A stretch of 64,000 nt of DNA from Rufibacter hautae (GTDB lineage: Bacteria > Bacteroidota > Bacteroidia > Cytophagales > Hymenobacteraceae), in the NCBI RefSeq assembly GCF_008271695.1, contig NZ_VKKY01000003.1, positions 1,054,001 to 1,118,000 of the forward strand. Direction: 5' to 3'. Under the pieces are notes generated by a model. The model saw only the letters and a list, made by a program, of their open reading frames with translations. It was not told the DNA's origin and searched no databases. Every line of letters starts with the position of its first letter. Position 1 is the first letter of the stretch. Of this stretch, positions 1 to 9,532 are shown one piece after another. A program made the position numbers and the translations under genes.

Positions 1-81
1 CACCTTTGCAGGCTGATTCTTTTTCTGCTTCTCGTAGAAGGGAAGAGTACATTACATCGGCACGCCGAAACACCCGCGATC

Positions 82-1329
82 ATGAAATTCGAAGATTACC
101 ATATCAACCCCGCCATCAAGAAAGCCCTGGACAAACTGGGCTTCAAGAAACCCACCGATATCCAGTTCAAGGCCATTCCGCCTATCTTGAGAGGAGAGGA
201 TGTGTTGGCCATTGCGCAGACGGGTACAGGCAAGACGGCGGCTTTCGCCATACCGGTGTTGCACATGCTGCACGAGCGCAAGCAGTACGCCCGCCAAGAC
301 GGCATCAAGTGCCTGGTGATGGTGCCCACCCGCGAACTTGCCATCCAAATCACCGAGGTGTTCCATACCCTGGGCAAGCACACCCGCGTGGAAACCATGA
401 CCGTGTTTGGCGGTGTGGAACAGGCACCGCAAATCACCAAACTGGAAGACGGCATTGATGTGCTGGTGGCCACGCCGGGCCGGATGTTTGACCTCGTGAG
501 CCAGGGGCATATTAGGCTGGAGCGGGTGGAAATGCTTATCCTGGACGAGGCTGACCACATGCTGGACCTGGGCTTTATCAAAGACATAAGGGACGTACTG
601 CGCCACCTGCCCCGCAAGCGGCAGACGCTGTTCTTCTCGGCCACCATCAATGAAAAAATCAAAGACCTGGCGTACTCGCTGGTAACCAAACCCATCCGCA
701 TCCAGATCTCGCCCAAAGACCCGGTTTCCAAGAACGTGGACCACTCGGTGGCCTACATCGGAATGGATGACAAACGGTTTTTCCTGGAGCGGGTGATCAA
801 GGAAAACGAGGGCAGCAAAATACTGGTGTTCGTGCGCACGAAGGTGCGGGCCGAGCGGGTGCACGCCGCCATGGACCGCGTGGGCATCAAAGCCGATACC
901 CTGCACGGCGACAAAGACCAGAAAGACCGCCTGGCCGCATTGAACCGCTTTAAGAAGGGCGACGTGAAAGTACTCATTGCCACCGATGTGAGCTCGCGCG
1001 GCATTGACATTCCCAGCGTGGAATACGTGGTGAACTATGACTTACCCGATGTGCCTGAAAACTACGTGCACCGCGTAGGCCGGACGGGCCGGGGTACCCA
1101 AAAAGGGAAATCCGTGTCGTTCTGCAGCCCCGAGGAAAAGGAAATCCTGAACGAGATCGAAGGCTACTTGGGCAAGCCCATCAAGGTGCTGGACATTGAG
1201 AAACAGGATTACTCCGCCACCATTGACTTCTCCGCAGAGGTAAAACCCGACCTGAAATCACTACTGAAAGAGGTACAGGACTTTGAGGAAGCTTCCAAGA
1301 AAAAGAAGAAGCCAAAGGGCAAAAAGTAA
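82..1329 (+). CDS. DEAD-box ATP-dependent RNA helicase (RhlE-like)
   Basis: A 415-residue helicase with all superfamily 2 DEAD-box motifs visible in order: Q-motif region (about residues 20-28), Walker A AQTGTGKT (45-52), PTREL (82-86), TPGR (131-134), DEAD (155-158), SAT (186-188), RGID (306-309) and HRVGRTGR (330-337). A short Lys-rich tail (SKKKKKPKGKK) ends the protein and probably helps bind RNA. The family unwinds short RNA duplexes in ribosome assembly, mRNA decay and cold adaptation. Length and lack of extra domains fit the RhlE/CsdA-like group; the exact subgroup is not decided here. The start ATG is followed directly by the usual MKFEDY helicase opening. A strong palindromic terminator follows the stop. 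Confidence 0.95.
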   Translation: MKFEDYHINPAIKKALDKLGFKKPTDIQFKAIPPILRGEDVLAIAQTGTGKTAAFAIPVLHMLHERKQYARQDGIKCLVMVPTRELAIQITEVFHTLGKHTRVETMTVFGGVEQAPQITKLEDGIDVLVATPGRMFDLVSQGHIRLERVEMLILDEADHMLDLGFIKDIRDVLRHLPRKRQTLFFSATINEKIKDLAYSLVTKPIRIQISPKDPVSKNVDHSVAYIGMDDKRFFLERVIKENEGSKILVFVRTKVRAERVHAAMDRVGIKADTLHGDKDQKDRLAALNRFKKGDVKVLIATDVSSRGIDIPSVEYVVNYDLPDVPENYVHRVGRTGRGTQKGKSVSFCSPEEKEILNEIEGYLGKPIKVLDIEKQDYSATIDFSAEVKPDLKSLLKEVQDFEEASKKKKKPKGKK

Positions 1330-1368
1330 GCTTGCTGCCTGAACCGTTTCTTGGTAGTCATAAATCAA

Positions 1369-1422
1369 CAATCCACCGTTTAGGGGCTGATTTCTTAAAA
1401 TCAGCCCCTAAACGGTGGATTG
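1369..1422. terminator. Perfect 25-bp palindrome, bidirectional terminator (repeat family I)
   Basis: Arms 1369-1393 and 1398-1422 are fully complementary around a 4-nt loop, and T-rich sequence follows on the plus strand. It lies between the convergent helicase and FAD/Rieske genes. The centre (ggggctgattt / aaatcagcccc) and the CCTAAAC right side match the dispersed family seen in many other gaps of the window. Confidence 0.8.
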
Positions 1423-1470
1423 TTTTTGTGTCCTTTTTCAATTAACAGGCTCTAAACCCACGTGAATAGA

Positions 1471-1494
1471 GGGGCAACCACAAGGGATTGCCCC
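1471..1494. repeat. GGGCAAC..ATTGCCC repeat (family II)
   Basis: A short imperfect palindrome GGGGCAACC..GGATTGCCCC. Near-identical copies occur at 45465-45490, 58672-58699 (opposite orientation) and 58886-58914, so this is a dispersed intergenic repeat. No function can be assigned. Confidence 0.7.
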
Positions 1495-1507
1495 TACATC
1501 ATACCGT

Positions 1508-3130
1508 TTATTTCCTGCTCTTTTTCCCTTTTCCAGAATACTTCTGGTAGAAGTAATAACCTACTAAGGCGGTTGCCCCGAAGAAAGCCGCCGAGGAGAG
1601 TTTTTTGAACCGATTATAGGAAGAGGGTTTGTCCTGCATCTTGGCGAGGTCTAAGTAAGCAGGGCCTTCCAAAACCTGTCCGTCAATGCCGAAGCGGCTG
1701 CCGTGGCAGGGGCAGTCCCAGCTTTTCTCGGCTTTGTTGAAATGCACCAGACAGGCCATGTGCGTGCACACCGCCGAGACCACGTGCAGTTGGCCAACTT
1801 CATCGCGGTACGCGCCGTAGTTCTTGCCGTCCATCTCAATGTTTTTTCCTTCGCCTGCGGAGATGTCAGCCAGTTTTTCTACCTGGCTTCGGTAGGGCAG
1901 GTCTTTGAGGTATTGGGCCATCACATCCACGTTTTCCTTGATGAACTTGCCGGCCGCTTTCTTGGGGTTATGGCGGGTAGGGGCGTACATCTCGGCATAG
2001 GGGTTTTCGCGGCCCAGAATGAGGTCACTGATGATCATGGCGGCCAGGGTCCCGAAGGTGAGTCCGTCAGCCTCGTACCCGGTGCCCACGTAAATCTCAG
2101 CGCCTTTGTCGCGGCGACCAATGTAGGGGAGACTGTCGGCGGGCTTGTAGTGCTGGGCGGCCCAGCGGTATTCAATGGCTTTCACGTCAAAGCGCTCGCG
2201 TACAAACTGCTCCAGCTTCTGGAACGCTTCTTCGTTGTTTTCTTTGTGGCCTACTTTGTGCGGTTCGCCCAAAATCAACAGGTACGGTTCGCCCTGGTCG
2301 TTGGCGTAGGTGCGCATGGAGTGGTGGTGCATGGCGCTGTAGTCCCAGAACGTGCCCTCGGGGTAAGCCGAGTTCAGAGAAACTGCCAGGGCGTATTCGC
2401 GGTATGCGCCCAGCAGGGTGTGCAGAAACCAAATGCCTTTGGGGGTGTGGGTGGCGTGTACTACCCGTTTGGCGCGCACCTTGCCCTGCTCTGTATGCAC
2501 CACATGGGTCTTGCTTTCCTTTACGTAGGTGACCTGGCTGTTTTCAAAAATCTGGCAGTTAGGACCGGCAATTTGCGCCGCCAATCCTTTCACGTAGGCC
2601 ATGGGATTGAACTGGGCCTGGTTGTCTACCCGCATGGCCGAGGCGACCGGGTAGGGGAGAGGGGTTTTGGTTTCATCTAAGAAAGCGGGCAAGCCTACTC
2701 TTTGGGCGGTTTCCGTTTCGGCTTGGATGAAGGCGTTTTCTGCCTCGTTCTCGGTGAGCAGGTACCAGGGCACCCGTTTGAAATGGCAGTCTATGTTGAA
2801 TTGCTGCGTCAGGCGTTCGATCAAGTCCACGGCCGCAGTTCTGGAAGAAGTTAATGCCCGTACGGTCTCCTGGTCGTACTTCTTCTCCAGCACGTTCAGG
2901 TAAGAGCCCACGGGCGCGTACAGGTTACCGGTGGAGTAGCCGGTAGTGCTCTCGGCCACCTTCAGGGCTTCCAACACCACTACCCGCTTGCCCTCGGAGG
3001 CCAGCAGGTGCGCCGTGGTGATGCCGGTGATGCCGCCGCCAATGATGACCACATCGGTTTCCAACTCTCCCTCCAGCCGGGGATAATTACTTATTTGGGC
3101 ATCTTGCCGCCAGATAGACGTTTTTTTCAT
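1508..3130 (-). CDS. FAD-dependent oxidoreductase with C-terminal Rieske domain and membrane anchor
   Basis: A 540-residue protein. An N-terminal DAO-type FAD domain shows the dinucleotide motif VVIIGGGITG (27-36). A Rieske-type [2Fe-2S] domain follows, with C455-T-H457 and C473-P-C475-H476 as ligand pairs. A hydrophobic segment (about 514-527) and a basic tail (GKGKKSRK) at the C-terminus suggest a tail anchor. The DAO family oxidises amines or other small substrates; the Rieske centre would pass electrons on, but the substrate cannot be read from the sequence. It is monocistronic, with the family I hairpin downstream. Confidence 0.9.
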   Translation of the reverse strand: MKKTSIWRQDAQISNYPRLEGELETDVVIIGGGITGITTAHLLASEGKRVVVLEALKVAESTTGYSTGNLYAPVGSYLNVLEKKYDQETVRALTSSRTAAVDLIERLTQQFNIDCHFKRVPWYLLTENEAENAFIQAETETAQRVGLPAFLDETKTPLPYPVASAMRVDNQAQFNPMAYVKGLAAQIAGPNCQIFENSQVTYVKESKTHVVHTEQGKVRAKRVVHATHTPKGIWFLHTLLGAYREYALAVSLNSAYPEGTFWDYSAMHHHSMRTYANDQGEPYLLILGEPHKVGHKENNEEAFQKLEQFVRERFDVKAIEYRWAAQHYKPADSLPYIGRRDKGAEIYVGTGYEADGLTFGTLAAMIISDLILGRENPYAEMYAPTRHNPKKAAGKFIKENVDVMAQYLKDLPYRSQVEKLADISAGEGKNIEMDGKNYGAYRDEVGQLHVVSAVCTHMACLVHFNKAEKSWDCPCHGSRFGIDGQVLEGPAYLDLAKMQDKPSSYNRFKKLSSAAFFGATALVGYYFYQKYSGKGKKSRK

Positions 3131-3301
3131 CGTTTATAGCTTACTTTTATAGAAAGGACATCAGCCTGTTTTGCTTTTCTAACGCGGCATGTGAAAAAAG
3201 GTAGACACAATTGCATCCTTGTTTATAAATTGAAAGTTCACCGCATACCCGACCGACAGGTTTAACGCGTTTCCTAGCACCGGCCCTTACCCCCAGCTAT
3301 C

Positions 3302-4084
3302 ATGCAGAATTACTACACTTCCAAAATCATCCTGATCACGGGTGGCGCCCAAGGCATCGGCCGAGGATTGGCCCAGGCGTTCGCGTTGGAGAAAGCCCAC
3401 GTGGTGATCACCGATCTTGACTGGGAAGCGGGCGCAGATGCCCTGGCGTGGTTGGGAAAGCAGCACCTCACCATTGACTTTATCCCCTGCGACGTCAGCA
3501 AAGAGCAGCAGGTGCAGCAACTTATGAATAAGGTACGGCAAGTGTACGGCCGCCTGGATGTGCTCATCAACAACGCCGGCATTGCGGCGCCGGTGAGAAG
3601 GTCGTTGGCCCAGTTGCCGGTGGAGGAGTTTGATAAAGTGCTTTCGGTGAACCTCCGGGGACCTTTCCTGTGCGCCAAATACGCCCTGCCGCTCCTGGAG
3701 AAAGGCACCAACCCCACCATCCTGAACATCACCTCTACCCGTGCCTTCATGTCTGAGCCCGATACCTTTGGGTACACCGCGGCCAAAGGCGGGCTGGAGT
3801 CGCTGACTCACTCTATGGCCATCAGCCTGGCGCCCCAGCGCATCAGGGTCAACGCCATCAGCCCCGGCTGGATAGAGACCGGGCCCTGGCAGAAAGACGG
3901 CAAGAAAACAGAACCCCAGCACAGCCAGGAAGACAAAGAGCAGCACCCCGTGGGCCGGGTGGGCAACCCCGAGGACATCGCGGAGGCGGCCCTTTTCCTC
4001 TGCTCAGAGAAGGCGGGTTTTATCACCGGCCAGAGCCTGACCATTGACGGCGGCATGACCGTGAAAATGATTTACCACGAGTAG
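3302..4084 (+). CDS. SDR family oxidoreductase
   Basis: A 260-residue classical short-chain dehydrogenase/reductase. The NAD(P)-binding motif TGGAQGIG (13-20), NNAG (90-93), a Ser in the NITSTR segment (about 142-147) and the catalytic Y158-x3-K162 are all present. The C-terminal GRVGNPEDIAEA and ITGQSLTIDGG segments are typical. Asp38 after the second strand (VVITDLD) suggests a preference for NAD(H). The substrate is unknown. The gene stands alone between convergent or divergent neighbours, with a weak family I repeat just downstream (4087-4125). Confidence 0.92.
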   Translation: MQNYYTSKIILITGGAQGIGRGLAQAFALEKAHVVITDLDWEAGADALAWLGKQHLTIDFIPCDVSKEQQVQQLMNKVRQVYGRLDVLINNAGIAAPVRRSLAQLPVEEFDKVLSVNLRGPFLCAKYALPLLEKGTNPTILNITSTRAFMSEPDTFGYTAAKGGLESLTHSMAISLAPQRIRVNAISPGWIETGPWQKDGKKTEPQHSQEDKEQHPVGRVGNPEDIAEAALFLCSEKAGFITGQSLTIDGGMTVKMIYHE

Positions 4085-4217
4085 CGTTTAGCGGCTAATT
4101 TACCTAAATCAAGCCCTAAACACCGGGCACAGATGCCGGTTGACGCAGGTCTAAAATGAAGGTCAGAACAAACCTTTCGCGCCTGGTTCACGGTAAACAG
4201 AGAGAAACCAAAGAAGA

Positions 4218-4865
4218 ATGCCCATGCCCATGCTCCCCGAAAACCCCCTGCTGCTGTACGTCACCGATCCTATGTGCGCCTGGTGTTACGGATTCACACC
4301 CGTAATCAGAAGGTTGAAGGCACTTTGGTTCGGTCGGCTCTCGGTGCAGGTGTTGGTAGGGGGGCTGCATCCGTACGCCCAGGACCCTTTGACCTCCCCG
4401 GAGAAAGACAAACTGGCCGTGAGCTGGCACCGTGCCCAGGGAAAATCAAACCTGCCCTTTGATTACAGCTTCTTTTTGCAAAAAGAGGCTATTTATGACA
4501 CGGAGCCCGCTTGCCGCGCCTTGCTCACCGTGCGCCACCTCAGGCCTGGCCTCACCTTGGAAGTCCTCCGGGCCCTCCACTCAGCCTTCTACGCCGATGG
4601 TTGGGACATCACCGATACCCAAGTGCTGGTGGAAGTGCTGCGCCCCTTCGGGATTCCGGAGAACCTGTTTCTGGCCGTCTACGAGACCGATGAAATCTAC
4701 CAGCAAACCCAGTCCGAGTTCAAGATGGTGGAGGAAATGGGCGTCAGTACCCTGCCCAGCGTTTACCTGGACCATCCCATGTGGCCCCGCCTCATCTCCC
4801 GCGGCTTCTGCGAACTCCCTGAGTTGGAGGAGCGCCTGCTGCAGGCCATGCAGATTCCGTATTGA
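4218..4865 (+). CDS. DsbA family protein (thioredoxin fold, CAWC)
   Basis: A 215-residue thioredoxin-fold protein with C20-A-W-C23 close to the N-terminus (VTDPMCAWCYGF) and a cis-Pro segment near residue 179 (STLPSVYLD). No signal peptide is evident, so it is probably cytoplasmic, like the FrnE/DsbA-like oxidoreductases found widely in Bacteroidota. Three in-frame ATG codons (4218, 4224, 4230) could serve as start; a purine-rich AAAGAAGA precedes the first. It converges on the DUF2723 gene with only 15 bp between them. Partners are unknown. Confidence 0.85.
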   Translation: MPMPMLPENPLLLYVTDPMCAWCYGFTPVIRRLKALWFGRLSVQVLVGGLHPYAQDPLTSPEKDKLAVSWHRAQGKSNLPFDYSFFLQKEAIYDTEPACRALLTVRHLRPGLTLEVLRALHSAFYADGWDITDTQVLVEVLRPFGIPENLFLAVYETDEIYQQTQSEFKMVEEMGVSTLPSVYLDHPMWPRLISRGFCELPELEERLLQAMQIPY

Positions 4866-4880
4866 GTTGTTGCCTGACAC

Positions 4881-7800
4881 TTACTCCCTTAACCCTTCAT
4901 ACTGCCGCAGGAACATTTCTTCCAGTCTCTTTGCCTCGGGAAGGTTGGCGGTCTGCGCCGCCCGTACCAGGTTCTGCAACCCGAATAGGTTCAGCTGTTT
5001 TTCGCGGTCAAAGTAGGGCGGTTGGGTTCGGTAGTATTTCAGCTGCGCATTGAATCTACTGGAAAGCAAATGGGTAAGGGCCTGGGCTTCTTTCGTGAGG
5101 CCCGCCTGGGCCAGGGGCAACACCAGGTTCGCGCTTTCAAAATTGTGCGGCGCCCCGGCATCCGGCATCAGGGTTAAACAGGCTTGCAACACCTTCCGGG
5201 CCTGGGGCACCTCACCGGCCTGCAGGTGGGCCATGGCTAGTTCCGCGAAGTTATGGCGGTACTGAGGCACAATCTGCGACACGAAATTCTCTTCATACGG
5301 CTGGTCTGGGTTTGTGAGCCCCGTGTAGCGGAACTTCTGCAGCAAGCTCTCCTGGGTCCGTTTCCGGTCCACGTAGGCATCGGCTTGCGGATCTGGGTTA
5401 CGGGCTGGCACCAGGCGCAGGGCCTGTCCTTCCAGTTGGAGGAACGGCTGCAAACCAAGCTCCGTAGATTCGCTGCCGGTGGTAGAAAAGTAGATGGGGC
5501 GCTGCCAGTTGTTGGAGGCAATCAGGTCCAGCATGAACAGGTGCTTTTTCTCCAGGGCCGAGGCCTGCAATTCCCACGCCATGGTGGAGGCTACCTGGCT
5601 TGCGCGCTCCGCAGAAACGGTGCCGTTCTGCAGCACGGCTTTCGGGTCTACAGCTAGGCTGAGCCGTTTGGTGGGCAAGGCGCTCAAGGTGCGGCCGTCC
5701 TGCGTCTGAATTTGCAGGGCAGGGTGGTTCTGCTTCAGGAGGTGGAGGTACTGGTTCAGGTCCATGCCGCTGTCCTGCACGCTGGGGTTGGGTACGTAAG
5801 GCAGGTAATTATTCGTGCTGAACGCGTACTGCGCCATGGGCAGGGTAACGGGCAGCGGAGCGGAGGCATTCACCTGGCGGCGGGCCTGTTCCAGGTACCA
5901 GTCGGTGTTGAGGTAGGGCATGACCAGCACGCGCACATCGGTTCTAAAGCCTTCCACTTCCTGGGCGTACCAGAGCGGGAACGTGTCATTGTCGCCGTTG
6001 GTGAACAGGATGGCGTTAGGCGCCACGGAGCTCAACAGGTTTTTGGCCGAGTCAAGCGCGTGGTACCGGTCTGAGCGGTCATGGTCATCCCAACCCTGGG
6101 CCAGCAGCAACACGGGAGCGGAAAAAGCGAGAACAATAGCTAGGACCGAAGCCGGGAGCTCTGAGGTTACCAACCTCCGCAGCAAATCACTTAAAGCCAG
6201 AACGCCCAGGCCTATCCAGATACTGAAGGCGTAGTAGGAGCCGGCAAAGGTGTAGTCCCGCTCACGGGGCTCCACCGGCGGTTGGTTCAGGTACACTACA
6301 ATGGCCACGCCCGTGAAAACGAACAGCAGCAAGACGGTCCAGCCGTCCTTGTTTCGGCGCCGGAATTGGAAAATCAGCCCTAAAACACCTAAGAGCAGCG
6401 GCAACATAAAGAACTGGTTGCGGGCTTTGCTCTGCGCGATAGGTGAAGGCACCTCTAATTTCTCTTCCCAAGGCCACAGCACGCCGGCGCCCTGCACTTC
6501 GCTTTCACGCCCCACGAAGTTCCACCCGAAGTAGCGCCAGTACATGTGGTTCAGCTGGTAGTTCCACAGGAAACCCAGGTTCTGCCCAAAGGTTGGTTTC
6601 TGGCCCTGCTGCACGTTTTCCCAGGTTTGGTAGGCCCGCAGGTGCAGCGGCACGTCTGAGTACAGGCGCGGGAGCAGGGTTTTGTCTTTGTCGGCGTAGG
6701 CCACCTCATATTTATAGTCCACTACCGCGTATTTGCCGTTTTGCGGCGCGTAGATGGGACTTCCTTTCTCATAGCTCTGGGCCTCGGCGTTGAACTGCGG
6801 ACCATACAAGAGCGGCCGGCTGCCGTACTGCTCGCGCTTGAGGTAACTCACAAAGGAAAGCAGGTTCTCGGGGTTGTTCTCGTCAATGGGTGGGTTGTAG
6901 CCGCTCCGGATGGGCACCATGAGGTAAGATGAGTACCCCACCAACACCAGCACCAGGGCCACCAAAGCGTTGTGCCACAGTAACCGGTCGGTTCTCTGGG
7001 CCCAGCGCAAACCGTACCAGATGGCTGCCGCCAGCCCCAGCAAAAAGACAATCGCCCCAGCGCCGTACGGCAACCCGATACTGTTCACGAAGAATACTTC
7101 CAGGGCGCCGGCCACCGACGGCAGCCCCGTAATCACGCCTTCCATCACGGCCAGCACCAGCGCCACCCCAATCACCAAAGCCAGGAAGATGCCCAGTTTG
7201 GTGGGCTTGTACTTCTGGAAATACACCAGCAGCGCGATGGCCGGCAAAGCCACCAGGTTGAGCAAGTGCACACCGATGGAAAGCCCCACCAAATAGCCCA
7301 GAAACAGAAGCCAACGGTCGGCCTCGGGGTTGTTGGCTTCGGCTTGCCACTTGAGGGCCGCCCACACCACAATGGCCGTGAAGAAGGATGACATGCCATA
7401 GACCTCGGCCTCTACCGCACTGAACCAGAAAGAATCGGTAAAGGCAAAAGCCAGTGCGCCCACGGCTCCGCTGCCCAGTAGCAGAATCCGCTGGCCGGTA
7501 GAGGGACCATCAGGTGATAAGGGCAGCAGCCGTTGGGCCAGTAAGGTGATGCTCCAGAACAGGAACAGCACCGTGGCCGCGCTGCTCACCGCCGAGAGGA
7601 AGTTCATCCACCAGGCCACCTGGGTCACCTCCCCGAAACTCAAAAGCGTGAACAACCGCCCTATGAGCAGGAACAGCGGCGCCCCCGGCGGATGCGGCAC
7701 CTGCAGTTTGTAGGCTGCCGAGATGAACTCCCCCGTATCCCAGAAACTGGTGGTGGGCTCCAGCGTGCGCACGTATACCGCCAAGGCCATCAACCCGGAA

Positions 7801-8123
7801 GCATACCCCAGCACCGTATTCCAGCGCCGGAAAGTGCGCCAAGCGGGGAGAGTAGCCAAGGCTATTTTAGGGCTGTTTTTCCGGAAAATACCCCAAATGG
7901 GGAGCAATAGGCCCAGCACCACCAGCAGCGGACCCAGCGTGAGTCCCTGAAAGCCGTAGCCCTGCGGCGCAGCATCGGTGGCCATGAGCACAAAACCTAA
8001 GGCAATGGTGGCCATGCCTGCCAGCAGCGGGATGAACTGTCGTCTGGTGAACAGGAAAGGAGCCGTCTGGGTCTGGGAAGGAGTGGTTCTGGGGGGAGCG
8101 GTGGGCAGGGTTTTCAGGGGCAT
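4881..8123 (-). CDS. DUF2723 family membrane protein (GT117-like glycosyltransferase)
   Basis: A 1080-residue multi-pass membrane protein. After two N-terminal hydrophobic segments it has the DUF2723 signature with WDTGEF (128-133) and HPPGAP (144-149), about a dozen transmembrane segments, then a large C-terminal soluble part with NGDNDTFPLWY (near 708) and helical TPR-like repeats near the end. The family is related to protein O-mannosyltransferases and is common in Bacteroidota; the Asp-Glu after the first transmembrane helix is the expected catalytic acidic site. The donor and acceptor here are not known. Its 5' end is divergent from the sensor kinase at 8255. Confidence 0.88.
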   Translation of the reverse strand: MPLKTLPTAPPRTTPSQTQTAPFLFTRRQFIPLLAGMATIALGFVLMATDAAPQGYGFQGLTLGPLLVVLGLLLPIWGIFRKNSPKIALATLPAWRTFRRWNTVLGYASGLMALAVYVRTLEPTTSFWDTGEFISAAYKLQVPHPPGAPLFLLIGRLFTLLSFGEVTQVAWWMNFLSAVSSAATVLFLFWSITLLAQRLLPLSPDGPSTGQRILLLGSGAVGALAFAFTDSFWFSAVEAEVYGMSSFFTAIVVWAALKWQAEANNPEADRWLLFLGYLVGLSIGVHLLNLVALPAIALLVYFQKYKPTKLGIFLALVIGVALVLAVMEGVITGLPSVAGALEVFFVNSIGLPYGAGAIVFLLGLAAAIWYGLRWAQRTDRLLWHNALVALVLVLVGYSSYLMVPIRSGYNPPIDENNPENLLSFVSYLKREQYGSRPLLYGPQFNAEAQSYEKGSPIYAPQNGKYAVVDYKYEVAYADKDKTLLPRLYSDVPLHLRAYQTWENVQQGQKPTFGQNLGFLWNYQLNHMYWRYFGWNFVGRESEVQGAGVLWPWEEKLEVPSPIAQSKARNQFFMLPLLLGVLGLIFQFRRRNKDGWTVLLLFVFTGVAIVVYLNQPPVEPRERDYTFAGSYYAFSIWIGLGVLALSDLLRRLVTSELPASVLAIVLAFSAPVLLLAQGWDDHDRSDRYHALDSAKNLLSSVAPNAILFTNGDNDTFPLWYAQEVEGFRTDVRVLVMPYLNTDWYLEQARRQVNASAPLPVTLPMAQYAFSTNNYLPYVPNPSVQDSGMDLNQYLHLLKQNHPALQIQTQDGRTLSALPTKRLSLAVDPKAVLQNGTVSAERASQVASTMAWELQASALEKKHLFMLDLIASNNWQRPIYFSTTGSESTELGLQPFLQLEGQALRLVPARNPDPQADAYVDRKRTQESLLQKFRYTGLTNPDQPYEENFVSQIVPQYRHNFAELAMAHLQAGEVPQARKVLQACLTLMPDAGAPHNFESANLVLPLAQAGLTKEAQALTHLLSSRFNAQLKYYRTQPPYFDREKQLNLFGLQNLVRAAQTANLPEAKRLEEMFLRQYEGLRE

Positions 8124-8195
8124 GGCAAAGGTGCTTTGGTGGACCCTGCAAACTTACCGGCTACCGCCATGCACCCAGGTTAATGGTTTGTAAAA

Positions 8196-8217
8196 AGATG
8201 TTAACGAGATGTTAACG
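8196..8217. promoter_or_regulatory. Tandem 11-bp direct repeat, candidate response-regulator operator
   Basis: AGATGTTAACG occurs twice head to tail (8196-8206, 8207-8217) in the divergent gap between the DUF2723 gene and the histidine kinase. Direct repeats at 11-bp spacing are typical of OmpR/PhoB-type regulators. A related pair lies at 9955-9976. Regulation by the regulator at 11548 is inference. Confidence 0.45.
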
Positions 8218-8242
8218 CCATGTAAGAGCGCCGGAAATTCTG

Positions 8243-8250
8243 TACTTTAG
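8243..8250 (+). promoter_or_regulatory. -7 promoter element of the histidine kinase gene
   Basis: TACTTTAG matches the Bacteroidota -7 consensus (TAnnTTTG) and ends only 4 nt before the ATG at 8255, implying a very short or absent 5' leader. No good -33 TTTG is seen. Confidence 0.45.
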
Positions 8251-8254
8251 AGCC

Positions 8255-9532
8255 ATGAGCCGAGTGAAGATCCAAATAATTCTGGTGCTGGCCTGCCTGG
8301 CGCTGGTGGCCCTGTTGTCTGTGCAGCTGGTGTGGCTGAACAAAGCCTACAGCGCCCAGGAGCGCGCGTTCAACCACAGCGTGCAGGTGGCGCTCACCAG
8401 TGTCTCTGACCAACTGCTGGCCCAGAGCGGCAAAGCGGCGGCCTCGGCGGCCCCGGTGCAACAGGTGGCCTCCAACTTCTTTCTGGCGGAACTGAACGCG
8501 CCGGTAGACCCGGCCCAGGCCAGTAAGATTCTGCGGCAGGAACTGGCCAAACGGCAGCTGCAGGAACGCTACGAGTTTGGGTTCTACAACAGCCTGGATG
8601 ATACGCTCATGTTTGGGCAGTATGTACCGGCCTCGCAGCAGGTGAGCAACACAGTCCCGGAGGCGGTGGTCCGGCACGAGCGGGCAGGGGCGGCGCCCTT
8701 GTACAACCTGGCGGTGGTGTTTCCGGGCAAGACTTCGTTTATCCTGCGGGAGATGGAATTCTGGTGGTACTCTACGGGCGCGCTGCTGCTGGTGCTGCTG
8801 TTCTTTACGTATACCATGGTGCAGATTTTGCGTGAGAAACGCCTTTCTGAGCTTAAAACCGATTTTATCAACAACCTCACCCACGAGCTCCAGACCCCCA
8901 TCACCAACATCGGGTTGGCCAGCGAAGTGCTGCGCAAACGCTCCGAGACGTTGTCCCCGGACCGGCTCACCCGCTACCATGACCTGATTTACGCTGAAAA
9001 AGAACGCCTGCGCGCCCAGATAGAGCGCGTGCTGCAGATGGCAACCATGGAAAGCCGCGAACTGGCCTTGAAAAAGGAAACCGTGGACCTGCACGCGCTG
9101 CTGCAGCAGACCGGTGAGAACCTGGCCCCGCGGTTGCAGCAACGGTCAGGGCACCTGCGGTTAGACCTTCAGGCCACCAACGCCCTGGTCCACGCCGATA
9201 GCCTGCACGTGGCCAATGCTTTCTACAGCCTCCTGGACAACGCCGAGAAGTACTCTACGCAAGCCCCCGAAATTGAGGTATCCACCCGCGACACTGAGGC
9301 CGGCATCTTGATCAGCATCCGCGACCGCGGCATCGGTATTAAGCAGGAATTCCAGAAGTTTCTGTTTGATAAATTCTACCGCGTGCCCAGCGGCAACGTG
9401 CACAACGTGAAAGGCTTCGGGCTGGGACTGAGTTACGTAAAGGCAATTATGGAGGCGCACCAGGGGCAGGTAACCGTGGAAAGCGCAGAGCACCAGGGCA
9501 CCTGTTTCAGGTTGCTGTTGCCCGTGAACTAA
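8255..9532 (+). CDS. Sensor histidine kinase
   Basis: A 425-residue two-component sensor. Two transmembrane segments (about 7-27 and 173-191) bracket a roughly 145-residue periplasmic sensor region with no recognisable domain. HisKA has the phospho-acceptor H210 in NNLTHELQTP; HATPase_c shows the N box LLDNAEKYS (N329), DRGIG (357-361) and GFGLGL (387-392). The H-box reads HELQTP rather than HELRTP, which is common in Bacteroidota. The likely partner is the regulator at 11548-12258, two genes away. The last 4 bp overlap the convergent small gene at 9529. Confidence 0.93.
   Translation: MSRVKIQIILVLACLALVALLSVQLVWLNKAYSAQERAFNHSVQVALTSVSDQLLAQSGKAAASAAPVQQVASNFFLAELNAPVDPAQASKILRQELAKRQLQERYEFGFYNSLDDTLMFGQYVPASQQVSNTVPEAVVRHERAGAAPLYNLAVVFPGKTSFILREMEFWWYSTGALLLVLLFFTYTMVQILREKRLSELKTDFINNLTHELQTPITNIGLASEVLRKRSETLSPDRLTRYHDLIYAEKERLRAQIERVLQMATMESRELALKKETVDLHALLQQTGENLAPRLQQRSGHLRLDLQATNALVHADSLHVANAFYSLLDNAEKYSTQAPEIEVSTRDTEAGILISIRDRGIGIKQEFQKFLFDKFYRVPSGNVHNVKGFGLGLSYVKAIMEAHQGQVTVESAEHQGTCFRLLLPVN

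Noticed and set aside
52-906. Minus-strand frame of 284 codons under the helicase
   Set aside because: Shadow of the helicase gene; His-rich antisense composition without motifs.
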